A stretch of 64,000 nucleotides of DNA from an uncultured Bryobacterales bacterium (GTDB taxonomy: Bacteria > Acidobacteriota > Terriglobia > Bryobacterales > UBA6623): assembly GCA_951813065.1 (NCBI GenBank), contig CATOTH010000005.1, forward strand, positions 558,001-622,000, written 5' to 3'. Made by a program: the position numbers and the translations under genes. Below are positions 8,816 through 17,267 of this stretch, piece after piece (the stretch's first letter is position 1; each line of letters begins with the position of its first letter). The notes under the pieces are model-generated. The model saw only the letters and a list, made by a program, of their open reading frames with translations, was not told the origin of the DNA and did not search any database.

Positions 8816-9184
8816 ATGGAAGACTGGGGAATCGCCGTACAAGCCGCGATCGACCGCAAGGCCATGGAGCCGACAGTGCTCGACATCGGCAAGGTCAACA
8901 CGTTTACAGAACAGTTCGTCATCTGCCACGGAAACAACTCGCGACAGGTCCAGGCAATCGCCGACGCCGTCCAGTCTGACCTCAGGGCCGAGGGCAGGCG
9001 GCCGCTGCATGTGGAAGGCTACAGTCAGGCCGAATGGATCTTGCTCGACTACGGCGATTTCGTCTTCCACGTATTCTCCCGGGACAAGCGCCACTATTAC
9101 GATCTGGAGCGTCTGTGGAGGACCGCTCCGAAGCTCCCTCTGCCGGTATCGTCCCCGCAGCTGCCAGAGCAAGTACAGGTCTAG
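8816..9184 (+). CDS. rsfS: ribosomal silencing factor RsfS
   Basis: 122 residues, the normal size for RsfS/Iojap proteins, which bind uL14 on the 50S subunit and block subunit joining in poor nutrient conditions. Family landmarks are VLDIGKVNTFTEQFVICHGN, NSRQVQAIADAV, the EGYSQAEWILLDYGDFVFHVF core and the YYDLERLW end. It is divergently transcribed from the M15-like gene, with 149 nt between the starts. nadD, its usual neighbour, is not present in this window. Confidence 0.93.
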   Translation: MEDWGIAVQAAIDRKAMEPTVLDIGKVNTFTEQFVICHGNNSRQVQAIADAVQSDLRAEGRRPLHVEGYSQAEWILLDYGDFVFHVFSRDKRHYYDLERLWRTAPKLPLPVSSPQLPEQVQV

Positions 9185-9218
9185 GACCTGGAGTAGGACA
9201 CCGGCGGCATACCGGAGT

Positions 9219-10073
9219 CTAGGGCCCAGGAAGCCGGGCTCGAAGGCTCTGGGCCCGCTCGAAGTGCTTTTCGGCAGCATCCTTGGACAGCGCTTTCCGG
9301 AGGGATTCCATCTCCCGGATGAACGCTTCGATCGCCTTGTCGATGGCACCCTGGTTCGTGCGCAGGATGTCGGCCCAGACCTCATGCGGGCTGGCTGCCA
9401 ATCTGGTCATGTCCCGGAGGCCGTCACCGGCGATCTCCAGATCGCCGGGCTCCGCCAAGTGGTCGCTGATCGCGGCGGCCAGCGCCGTGGACACCAGCTG
9501 CGGCATGTGGGAAGTCCACCCCACGATCCGATCGTGGTCGGCGGCCCGCATCACCTTGCGGTGGCACCCCATCGCATCCAGCAAGGCGCCGAATTCCGTG
9601 GCGACAGGCGAGTCCGGCAGATCGTCGCCCGTCGGGACCAGCGCATAGGTCGCTCCGTCGAACAAGTCGGCCTGCGCGAACTCGACGCCGCGGCCTTCCC
9701 TGCCCGCCATCGGGTGGCCGCCGATGAAATCGGGGCCGCTGGAAAACAATTCGCGGGCGCGCTCTACGATCGCTACCTTCGTGCTGCCGGCATCGGTGAC
9801 AAGAGCGCGGTCCGGCACCAGCTGTCGCACGCGCTCCAGTTCCCCCACGATGCGGAGCACTGGCTGCGCCATGTAGACCAAGTCGGACCGCGGCAGCGCC
9901 GCATCCAACGCACACGCCTCATCAATGACCCCACGGTCCAGCGCCCGCGACGAGGTCGACGGCGAACTCACGCCGAGGATTGTCCCGCGGTAGCCGACCC
10001 TTCGCAGAGCCAGCGAGAACGAACCGCCGATCAAGCCGACGCCGACTATGGATACCGTCTTGATCGCGCCCAC
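9219..10073 (-). CDS. tyrA: prephenate dehydrogenase
   Basis: 284 residues. The N-terminal Rossmann motif is VSIVGVGLIGGSFS, and the prephenate-site segment DFIGGHPMAGREGRG has the conserved His. It converts prephenate to 4-hydroxyphenylpyruvate with NAD(P)+ in tyrosine synthesis. It follows the chorismate mutase gene by 4 nt, so the two consecutive enzymes of the route are encoded side by side behind trpA. There is no ACT domain at the C-terminus, so feedback control would have to act elsewhere. Confidence 0.92.
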   Translation of the reverse strand: MGAIKTVSIVGVGLIGGSFSLALRRVGYRGTILGVSSPSTSSRALDRGVIDEACALDAALPRSDLVYMAQPVLRIVGELERVRQLVPDRALVTDAGSTKVAIVERARELFSSGPDFIGGHPMAGREGRGVEFAQADLFDGATYALVPTGDDLPDSPVATEFGALLDAMGCHRKVMRAADHDRIVGWTSHMPQLVSTALAAAISDHLAEPGDLEIAGDGLRDMTRLAASPHEVWADILRTNQGAIDKAIEAFIREMESLRKALSKDAAEKHFERAQSLRARLPGP

Positions 10074-10077
10074 TGGC

Positions 10078-10347
10078 CTAGCCGTCCCGCTGGCGCTGCA
10101 TCGCCCGCATCTCCCGGATCACGGCATCGTAGACGCGCTCCAACGCATCGTTGGATAGGGGACCTTGGTTCGAGGTGCGGATGTTGTTCAGCACCTTTTC
10201 CTCGCGGTTCGGCTCGCGCACCGGGACGCCGCGCTCCCGCTTCACGGGAGCCAGGCCGAGCACAATCCTTGCACGTGCGTTCAGAAGCGCTACAAGGTCG
10301 CGGTCCAGGGAATCGATCTGCTCCCGCCAGTCGTTGAGATCTTTCAT
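10078..10347 (-). CDS. chorismate mutase, AroQ type
   Basis: 89 residues, the size of a free-standing AroQ domain. The first helix has WREQIDSLDRDLVALLNARARI, shown here only as its key REQID and LLNARA elements, with the conserved Arg. A central ERGVPVREPNREEKVL holds the second Arg/Glu set. The ATG at 10347 overlaps the trpA stop by one base (TGATG), implying translational coupling. It rearranges chorismate to prephenate, which the next gene (tyrA) uses. Confidence 0.9.
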   Translation of the reverse strand: MKDLNDWREQIDSLDRDLVALLNARARIVLGLAPVKRERGVPVREPNREEKVLNNIRTSNQGPLSNDALERVYDAVIREMRAMQRQRDG

Positions 10348-11222
10348 CACCGGCCCACCTGCGCGTCGCGATCCGGATGCGGAACGGCCAGCCCGGATTT
10401 TAACTCGGCGGCCAGCGCTTCGAGCCGGCCTTCGAGACCGCCGTCGCTCGCGTGCTGCTCGACCAGACGCATGAACGCGCTTCCCACGACCGCCGCTTCG
10501 GCATAGGGCGCGACCGATTCCATGTGCTCTCGCTTCGACAGGCCGAAACCCACCGCCAGCGGCAGTGCAGTTGCAGCACGCGTTCTCTCGATTAGCGGGA
10601 TCGCGTCGGAAGAAATGCGGTTTCTGACTCCCGTCACGCCCGCCCGCGACACAAGATACACGAAGCCGGTGCAATGGTCAGCGATTTGGCCAATGCGAGC
10701 AGCCCGCGTCGTCTGCGTCAGAAGGAAAATGCAGTCGAGGCCCCTGGCGCGCATTTCGCGGACATAGCGCTCGGCTTCCTCGATGCCCAAATCTATCAGC
10801 AGCGCTCCATCGACTCCGGCCCGCGCGGCATCGTCGGCGAATCGCTCGAAGCCATAACGCAGAATCGGGTTCAAGTAGCTGAACACAACGATCGGCACGT
10901 CCGAGCGCTCGCGCAGATCACGCACCAATTGCAGGACGGTCCGCACGCTCGTGCCCGCCTTCAGGGCCCTGTCGCTAGCCCTCTGGATCACGGGACCATC
11001 CGCAATGGGATCGGAAAACGGCACACCCAACTCCACGATATCCGCCCCGCCTCGTTCGAGCGCCCGAATCAGACCAACCGTTCGGCTGGGACATGGGTCA
11101 CCGGCCGTCAGATAGGCGATCAATCCCCGGACACGTTCGGATCGCAGCCGAGCGAATGTGCGGGCGATGCGGCCGGATGCATTGCTAACTGTCGCGGGAG
11201 GAATGTATTCCGCAGCGCTCAC
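10347..11222 (-). CDS. trpA: tryptophan synthase alpha subunit
   Basis: 291 residues with the GTG at 11222 as start. The frame is open to 11513, but those residues do not match the family and overlap the divergent gene's promoter. Motifs are GLIAYLTAGDP, IVELGVPFSDPIADGP (catalytic Glu and Asp), LLTQTT, and VGFGLSK near the end. It cleaves indole-3-glycerol phosphate to indole and glyceraldehyde 3-phosphate. A TACAAT is 11 nt upstream of the GTG. No trpB is next to it; it is followed by chorismate mutase and tyrA in one transcription unit. Confidence 0.9.
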   Translation of the reverse strand: MSAAEYIPPATVSNASGRIARTFARLRSERVRGLIAYLTAGDPCPSRTVGLIRALERGGADIVELGVPFSDPIADGPVIQRASDRALKAGTSVRTVLQLVRDLRERSDVPIVVFSYLNPILRYGFERFADDAARAGVDGALLIDLGIEEAERYVREMRARGLDCIFLLTQTTRAARIGQIADHCTGFVYLVSRAGVTGVRNRISSDAIPLIERTRAATALPLAVGFGLSKREHMESVAPYAEAAVVGSAFMRLVEQHASDGGLEGRLEALAAELKSGLAVPHPDRDAQVGR

Positions 11223-11367
11223 GGCGAAGCCCCATTGTACAAAGCAACGGCGACACGCCTGCCTGTGCATCGCGGCCCGGATCAACCAGCGGCAATCGGC
11301 CGATTCGGAGCCGGGACCCAGCTCGGATACTGTATGCTCTTGAGTTACCGCAGAGGCGGGCAGGGTT

Positions 11368-12459
11368 ATGAAAGTTGACCGATTCGAGATATCGAGATAC
11401 TCGATCCCGCTATTGCATCCCCTGAGCGACGCCACGCACGGCGTCATACGCGACTTCGCGCTGGTCACGGTGCTCGTTCGCACGCGGGACGGATTGGAGG
11501 GTGTCGGGTACACCTATACAGTGGGCTCGACAGGCGGCGGGGCGATCGCCTCGCTAATCGCTGAAGACCTGGCGCCGATCGTAGTCGGTCAAGATCCGCG
11601 CGCCGTTTCCTCGCTGTCGCAGTCCATGTGGCGAGCCACGCACTACGTGGGCCGTGGCGGACCCGCGAGCTTCGCGATCTCAGCCGTGGACATCGCTCTG
11701 TGGGACATCAAGGCCAAGGCCGTGGGCGAACCACTGTGGAGGCTGCTCGGAGGCCGCGACCCGAAGGTCCCCGCCTACGCCAGCGGAATCGATTTGAATT
11801 CGTCGATCCCCGAACTGGAACAGAGCGCCAGAATCCATCGGGAACGCGGATTCCGGGCGATCAAGATGAAGGTCGGCAAGCCGCGACTGGTCGAAGACAT
11901 CCTGCGGGTCGAGGCGATTCGCGAATTGCTTGGCCCGGACGCCCCGCTGATGGTTGACGCAAACATGAAATGGGGCGTACATGAGGCCTTGCGGGCGTCG
12001 CGAGCGCTCGCTGAGTACGATGTGTACTGGCTGGAGGAACCGATCGCCCCTGGTGACACGGAAGGCTACGTCCGTATCCAACGCGAGGGCCCCGTGCCGA
12101 TTGCCGCCGGGGAGAACCTTCGCACGGTCGGAGAGTTCGAGAAGATGATCTCGGTGGGCGCGGTGGCGTTTCCCGAGCCCGACGCAACCAATTGCGGAGG
12201 TGTGACGGCATGGACAAAGGTGTCGAACCTCGCCGAGGCACGCAATCTGCCGGTGACATCCCACGGTGCGCAGGACCTCCATGTCAGCCTGCTGGCCGCA
12301 GCGCCCAACCCGTCATACCTCGAAATCCATGGATTCGAATTGGGGCCCTACCTCGAACACAGTCTGCCGATCGCAGGGGGATACGCAACAGCATCGGAGC
12401 GTCCGGGGCACGGAATCGAATTCCGCTGGGGAGAACTCAGGCCGCACCTGGTGGAATGA
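11368..12459 (+). CDS. enolase-superfamily enzyme (mandelate racemase/muconate lactonizing type)
   Basis: 363 residues. The capping domain is followed by the barrel with catalytic residues in superfamily order: KMKVGK (KxK), MVDANMKW and WLEEPI and AAGENL (three metal ligands), then TSHGAQDLH (His). The Lys plus His arrangement fits the mandelate racemase subgroup, which abstracts a proton alpha to a carboxylate, often as a sugar-acid dehydratase. The substrate is unknown. It is divergent from trpA. The stop overlaps the next start (ATGA), so the two products are probably made together. Confidence 0.88.
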   Translation: MKVDRFEISRYSIPLLHPLSDATHGVIRDFALVTVLVRTRDGLEGVGYTYTVGSTGGGAIASLIAEDLAPIVVGQDPRAVSSLSQSMWRATHYVGRGGPASFAISAVDIALWDIKAKAVGEPLWRLLGGRDPKVPAYASGIDLNSSIPELEQSARIHRERGFRAIKMKVGKPRLVEDILRVEAIRELLGPDAPLMVDANMKWGVHEALRASRALAEYDVYWLEEPIAPGDTEGYVRIQREGPVPIAAGENLRTVGEFEKMISVGAVAFPEPDATNCGGVTAWTKVSNLAEARNLPVTSHGAQDLHVSLLAAAPNPSYLEIHGFELGPYLEHSLPIAGGYATASERPGHGIEFRWGELRPHLVE

Positions 12460-13877
12460 CACCGCCGACCGCCCACGGGCGCGGCGCCTCAACCCCTCGC
12501 CAGGCGCCTGTCCAGACCGCCCGCCCTCTTCGCGTCCCGCGCCGGGCGGCGGGCGCTTGCTGCGTGGTGGCGCTCCTCCTCGGGTTGTCCGTCGTCCCGG
12601 GCGTGGCCGCGCAGTCCGCGACGGTCATTCGGAACGCCCAGGTCGTCGACGGGACCGGACGCCCGCCGATGCCTGCTGCCGATATCGTGATCCAGGGCAG
12701 TCGCATCGTAGCGCTGTCCGCGACCGGTTCAGGCCAAGCCCCGCCGGATGCGCGCGTGCTCGATGCCTCCGGCAAGACGGTCATTCCGGGGATCATCAAC
12801 CTCCGGGGACTGGCTGGACTCGTCCGCAGCCCAGAGCGCACGGCGGCGCCTTTCAGTCGGACCGAGATCGCTAGACAACTGCGCATCTACGCGTCATACG
12901 GGGTGACGACCACGACCACCCTCGGTCCGCCGGCAGCGGACCTGACGGATTTCCGCTCGACCGTCGAGGCCGGCTCCACTCCCCCTGTGGCCAGGACACT
13001 GACGCCGCTTCGCATCCTGACATCACCCAATAGCGGAACCCACGAGAACCCTCTGGTCCAACGGCTCTTCCAATCCGTTGGCAGCCCGGGCGAGGCGCGC
13101 AGGGCAGTCGATCTTCTTGCCCGCGAGGGAGCGGACTACATCGAGTTCCGGGAAGGCCGACGCGGGCCAGCCGAAAGCCGGGACCCGCTGGTACCGCAAG
13201 CCATCATCAGCCAGGCCAAGCAGCACGAGCTTCGGATCGTGGTGCATGCCCGCGACCTGCAATCCGCGGCAGCGTTTGTCCGTGACGGAGCGAATGTGGT
13301 GGCGTCAAGCGTGAGCGACAAGCCCGTACCCGACAAGTTCATCGAGGACCTGCTCGTCCATGGCGTGGTGTACGCCCCGGCCTTGTCCACCGATTCCATT
13401 CGCTTCGAGTTCGGAGACCGTCCGGCGTGGCTCGACGACCGCTACTTGCGGCGCTCCCTCCAGCCAGGCATCACCGGATTGCTCAGGGGGCCCGTGAGCG
13501 TCCGGCAGGCCCTGGACCCGGACCGGGCGCTGAAGATGCTCCGGTTCAACACGGCCCGCCGCAATCTGCGCAGGCTCGCCGGCGCCGGCGTGCGCATTGG
13601 CCTCGCGAGCGGTTCCGGTTTTCCGGGTACTTTCGAAGGCTTCTCGGAGTACCGCGAAGCGGTGCTGATGAACCGTGCCGGGATGTCGGCAGCAGACGTG
13701 ATCCGGGCATTCTCGCAGGGCAGTGCGACGGCGCTGGGGATCAGCGACGAGCGCGGCACGTTGCGACCGGGCCAAACGGCGGACTTGGTGATCCTCAACG
13801 CGAATCCCCTGGACAACATCCACAACCTGCGCGAACTGCACGCGGTCTTCGTCCGCGGTCGCCTCGCGAGCCTGTGA
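12456..13877 (+). CDS. secreted amidohydrolase-like protein with degenerate metal site
   Basis: 473 residues. The ATG overlaps the preceding stop as ATGA. A long N-terminus ends in a hydrophobic signal segment (VVALLLGLSVVPGVAAQ). The composite beta-sandwich plus TIM barrel of the imidazolonepropionase-like amidohydrolases follows (IRNAQVVDGTGRPP; LRPGQTADLVILNANPLDN at the end). The HxH metal motif expected after VIPG is NLR here (VIPGIINLRGL). The late Asp ligand, normally in GTD, is replaced in IGLASGSGFPG. One His remains in VVHARD. The catalytic zinc site is therefore probably lost. It could be a binding protein or an inactive paralogue partnered with the upstream enzyme. Confidence 0.82.
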   Translation: MTPPTAHGRGASTPRQAPVQTARPLRVPRRAAGACCVVALLLGLSVVPGVAAQSATVIRNAQVVDGTGRPPMPAADIVIQGSRIVALSATGSGQAPPDARVLDASGKTVIPGIINLRGLAGLVRSPERTAAPFSRTEIARQLRIYASYGVTTTTTLGPPAADLTDFRSTVEAGSTPPVARTLTPLRILTSPNSGTHENPLVQRLFQSVGSPGEARRAVDLLAREGADYIEFREGRRGPAESRDPLVPQAIISQAKQHELRIVVHARDLQSAAAFVRDGANVVASSVSDKPVPDKFIEDLLVHGVVYAPALSTDSIRFEFGDRPAWLDDRYLRRSLQPGITGLLRGPVSVRQALDPDRALKMLRFNTARRNLRRLAGAGVRIGLASGSGFPGTFEGFSEYREAVLMNRAGMSAADVIRAFSQGSATALGISDERGTLRPGQTADLVILNANPLDNIHNLRELHAVFVRGRLASL

Positions 13878-14136
13878 CGAGAAAGGCAGGTCTTCGTTCC
13901 CGGCGATCAACCTAGCCCGGGAACTGGACTCGACCGAGCCGGCGGAAGGGCACGAGACCCGCGTCGCGACCAGTGCTTGCAGCCGGCGTCTCCTGTAGCC
14001 CGGTTTCTCTCAAGCGCTATCGGAATTGACATCCGACGTATCGATGAGGGGTCGTGCAATGCACCCTTCCAGGCCAGTGCCCCAAGGCTGACCAATGCGA
14101 GCAGATCCGAACAGTTCACCTGCTTTCCCGAATGCA

Positions 14137-14595
14137 TCATCTCTGCAACCAGACCGTGATCGCCGCCCCGTCTTCACCGACGACGAACATGCAGTCTTTG
14201 AACTTGGGCATCCGGAGTTTGCTAAACGGGCCGCTATACGCGTAGGGCTCTTTGGGCATCCTGATGAAGTTCTTGTCGAATTTGAAATTGGCGTTGCGAT
14301 CGTGGTAGACGAAAGCGCCGTATTCGCCGGGTTCAAGTTCGACTTCGGTCACTAGCGGACCTTCGTCCGCGCGTGCGTTGATGTCGACGGACTGCGACCC
14401 GGCGAAGTTGTCGGGATCACCGTCCAGCCAGTTACTCGCATCGTAAACGACAACGTGCACCTTCCCCTTGTTTTCCGTGATGTTCTCGACGGTGACGGTG
14501 AGATCTGCGGCGAACGCGGCGGTGCTAAGCACGGAAAGGCACGCGGTGGCGACTTTGGGGAATCTCCGGCCCCAGTGAGATGCACATCGCTTCAT
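14137..14595 (-). CDS. secreted DUF2141-domain protein
   Basis: 152 residues from the ATG at 14595; a TTG one codon earlier is the alternative. A GAGGGGG Shine-Dalgarno-like sequence lies upstream. The signal peptide ends ...LSTAAFA. The mature part is the DUF2141 beta-sandwich: LTVTVENITENKGKVHVVVYD at its start (key GKVHV), EPGEYGAFVYHDRNANFKFDKNF reduced here to YGAFVYHD and NANFKFD, and a Pro-rich AYSGPF segment. The family is periplasmic or secreted, of unknown function. Confidence 0.88.
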   Translation of the reverse strand: MKRCASHWGRRFPKVATACLSVLSTAAFAADLTVTVENITENKGKVHVVVYDASNWLDGDPDNFAGSQSVDINARADEGPLVTEVELEPGEYGAFVYHDRNANFKFDKNFIRMPKEPYAYSGPFSKLRMPKFKDCMFVVGEDGAAITVWLQR

Positions 14596-14834
14596 CAAAC
14601 TTGCCCCCTCAAGTCAGCGGACAGACTATCACACGGGGATGTTCGAGCCAGCCAAGGGAGGAGCGATAGGATTACTGACCGGCCCCGCTGACGCAGGGCG
14701 GCAGGCGCATGGTCCGCAGCAGGAGTCCAAGCCTGGCTCGGGCGAGCTAACGGCTCCGCTAGCTGCCTATGAGAGGCGCGTTCCTGGAACCGGTGCCCGA
14801 CCGACCCTCGCGGATCGGTATAGTTGCGTGTGTC

Positions 14835-16814
14835 ATGGAACGATCAGCAGTACACCAATTGAGCAGGCTCGCGATTGGCTGCACACGAGGATTGCGGGCG
14901 AACCGTCTGGTCGCAGCCATCCTCCCCCTCCTGCTCGCCTCCCCATCCACGGCCCAATCGAGCGCTTCGCAGATCCGAGCGCTGCTTGAAGCGGAGTTGA
15001 TCTCGAAGGAGGTCGTCAAGTACCAGCTGAGCCGCTACCTGATGGACCGCGTGCCTGAACCGCCCCGACCACAGAGTGCGCAGGAGTGGACGCGCGAGGC
15101 GCCCCGGATCCGTGAGCGGATCCGGGCGACCATTCTCCGCGGCTGGCCCCGCGAGTGGGTGGAACGGCCACTCGCCGCGGAGGACCGCGGACTTGTCCCT
15201 GGCACCGGCGAGGGATACAGGGTCCGCAAGCTGCGGCTCGAAGTTGTTCCGGGCCTGCACGTGGCGGCGCTCTTGTACGAACCCGAGGGAGTGCAGACGC
15301 CCGCGCCGGCGGTGCTCAACGTCAACGGCCACATCTACGGCAAGGGCAAGGAAATCGAGTACAAGCAGAAGCGTTGCATCCACCAGGCCAAGCAGGGCAT
15401 CTACGCCCTCAACCTGGACTGGCTCTACTTCGGCGAACTCACGCACCCGGAGAACCAGCACTGGTTTGGAGCCCACCTGGACCTGACGGGCGCCAACGGG
15501 ATCGGCCTCTTCTACCTGGCAATGAGGAAGGGGCTAGACTACCTGTACGAGCACCCCTCGGTCGATCGCGACCGAATCGGCATGACCGGGCTGTCGGGAG
15601 GCGGCTGGCAAACGGTCCTGCTGAGCGCTTTGGACGAGCGGGTCCGCGCGGCCGTGCCCGTTGCGGGCCACTCCTCTCTCGTGTCCCGCCTGGAGGACTT
15701 CGGGCCGGGCGATGTCGGCGACTGGGAGCAAAAGGGAACGGATCTCCTGTCGGAATTCGAGTACACCCATCTCACGGCCTTGATCGCGCCCAGGCCACTG
15801 CTGCAAATCCACAATGCCGAGGACATCTTCCGATCGCATCGGGTCAAACCGGGCACCTTCGACGCGCTCGAGTCCGTCTGGGACGTGTACGGAGCGAGCG
15901 AGGACTTCCAGTTCCACGAGAATTTCGACCCGGCCGACCACAACTACCAGCTGGACAACCGGATGCAGGCCTACCGCTTCTTCGCGCAGCGCTTCGGGCT
16001 GCTCCAACCGGAGCGCGAGTTCGCGACCGGCTCCGAACTGAGAACTGCAGCCGAACTCGAGGTCGGCCTGCCCGGCGATAACCTCACAATCCTGCAGATC
16101 GCCAGGAAGCTCGCATCGCGAATCCAGAGGGCGCCGATCCCTGTCGCTCCCCCGGAGCGCCGCACATGGGCACGCGAGCAGCGCCAAATCCTGCGCGAGA
16201 CTCTACGGTTTGCGCCTGTTGGGGTCGAGCGGGCCTGGTTCCTAGCGGGCACGAGGATGAAGGGACTCGACTCACGCGCGTATCGGTTCGATTTCGAGAA
16301 CGGACTGAGCGCGAGCGGAGTGCTGTTCCACGCGATCACCGGAAGTTCCGATCCGAGGCCCGCCACGATCGTCCTGCACGATGAAGGCCGGGCCGCGGCG
16401 GCCGAGACTGTTTCGGAACGCATAAACCGCGGGGAACGGGTCCTGGCCGCGGACCTGATCTTCACCGGCGAGGCGACTCTGCCGGGCGACCGGCCGGAAC
16501 GCAACATCCAGGTGCTCGCCGCGATCGGAGAGCGCCCGCTGGGCGTCGAGGTCGCGCAACTGCTCGCCCTCGCGGAATGGATGGGGCCGGGACCGAAGCT
16601 GGAGACGCACGGCATTCGGAGCCAGGTCGCGGCCCTGGCGGCCGCAGCCCTGGCTCCCGGCGCTTTCTCCGAGGTCGTCACCCACGAGGGCGTCGGCTCG
16701 CTCGTGCACCTTCTGGAAGAGCCGGTGAGCCATCCGGACGCACCGGACTTGTTCTGCTTCGGCCTGCTGCGCGACTTTGACATCGACCGTTTGCACGCCC
16801 TGGCTGGAAACTAG
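14835..16814 (+). CDS. secreted alpha/beta hydrolase (acetyl esterase/prolyl oligopeptidase-like)
   Basis: 659 residues from the ATG at 14835. The signal peptide (LVAAILPLLLASPSTAQS) is followed by a helical cap and an alpha/beta-hydrolase core with GMTGLSGGGWQT as the nucleophile elbow (Ser in GLSGG), an oxyanion strand VLNVNGHIYGKG and a late HNAED/DHNYQ region that could give Asp and His. A second hydrolase-like region (residues about 470-650; PATIVLHDEGRAAA) lacks an obvious nucleophile. The layout resembles secreted carbohydrate esterase-type proteins. Its stop codon TAG lies in the CTAG at the left end of the insertion sequence, but the reading frame appears intact. TATAGT lies 10 nt before the start. 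Confidence 0.8.
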   Translation: MERSAVHQLSRLAIGCTRGLRANRLVAAILPLLLASPSTAQSSASQIRALLEAELISKEVVKYQLSRYLMDRVPEPPRPQSAQEWTREAPRIRERIRATILRGWPREWVERPLAAEDRGLVPGTGEGYRVRKLRLEVVPGLHVAALLYEPEGVQTPAPAVLNVNGHIYGKGKEIEYKQKRCIHQAKQGIYALNLDWLYFGELTHPENQHWFGAHLDLTGANGIGLFYLAMRKGLDYLYEHPSVDRDRIGMTGLSGGGWQTVLLSALDERVRAAVPVAGHSSLVSRLEDFGPGDVGDWEQKGTDLLSEFEYTHLTALIAPRPLLQIHNAEDIFRSHRVKPGTFDALESVWDVYGASEDFQFHENFDPADHNYQLDNRMQAYRFFAQRFGLLQPEREFATGSELRTAAELEVGLPGDNLTILQIARKLASRIQRAPIPVAPPERRTWAREQRQILRETLRFAPVGVERAWFLAGTRMKGLDSRAYRFDFENGLSASGVLFHAITGSSDPRPATIVLHDEGRAAAAETVSERINRGERVLAADLIFTGEATLPGDRPERNIQVLAAIGERPLGVEVAQLLALAEWMGPGPKLETHGIRSQVAALAAAALAPGAFSEVVTHEGVGSLVHLLEEPVSHPDAPDLFCFGLLRDFDIDRLHALAGN

Positions 16815-16827
16815 CCTCGATTCCCAA
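16811..16827 (+). repeat. left inverted repeat of the IS
   Basis: CTAGCCTCGATTCCCAA, the exact reverse complement of 19046-19062. Confidence 0.93.
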
Positions 16828-17267
16828 CTGAAGTTGTTCATGTGAGAGATTAGCGGGTTTTCCGGCGTGAAGCCCATGGGCGATAAGTGCTTTCTCAGGA
16901 TCATTGACATTTATTTATAGCAGTTTTCCATCAATAACCACATTCGTACAACAAGAACCAGGAAAACGTCTACCGGAACAGGTGGCCTTCCAGGCATGGC
17001 TGCATTCACCGCGTTTCCCACATGGCATTCTCTACCGAGACCGCCAAGAGAGATTTCCACTGGCACGAGGTAAGCTCTTGTATTGATGCCAGTTATGCGG
17101 AGGGTCCGGCAGGCAGATGGGCTCTGCCGCCCCTGCGCGGATGGGCAGCTGCGGGCTCGCCAAGGCCTCTCCGCAGGCCTTGTGGGCAGGCCCGGTTCGC
17201 TGCCCCAGCGCCCCTTGACGGCTAGTCGCTGATTGCATAGTAACTAGTGTGGCGTATTCATGCTAAC
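16828..17267 (+). other. noncoding left arm of the IS
   Basis: About 440 nt without a convincing gene. The first 120 nt are distinctly AT-richer than the rest (stretches such as TTGACATTTATTTATAGC at about 16903), and the later part is GC-rich with a self-complementary stretch around 17110-17190 (GGCAGATGGGCTCTGCC). Small open frames here show no family resemblance. It may hold the transposase promoter or an RNA regulator, or be a remnant of a second gene. Confidence 0.5.

Noticed and set aside
10347-11513. Long N-terminal extension of TrpA
   Set aside because: The first 97 codons do not resemble the family and overlap the divergent promoter and gene start; the GTG at 11222 gives a normal length.
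16904-17086. 60-codon ORF in the IS left arm as a second IS gene
   Set aside because: No ribosome binding site, no resemblance to transposase accessory proteins, and mixed composition.
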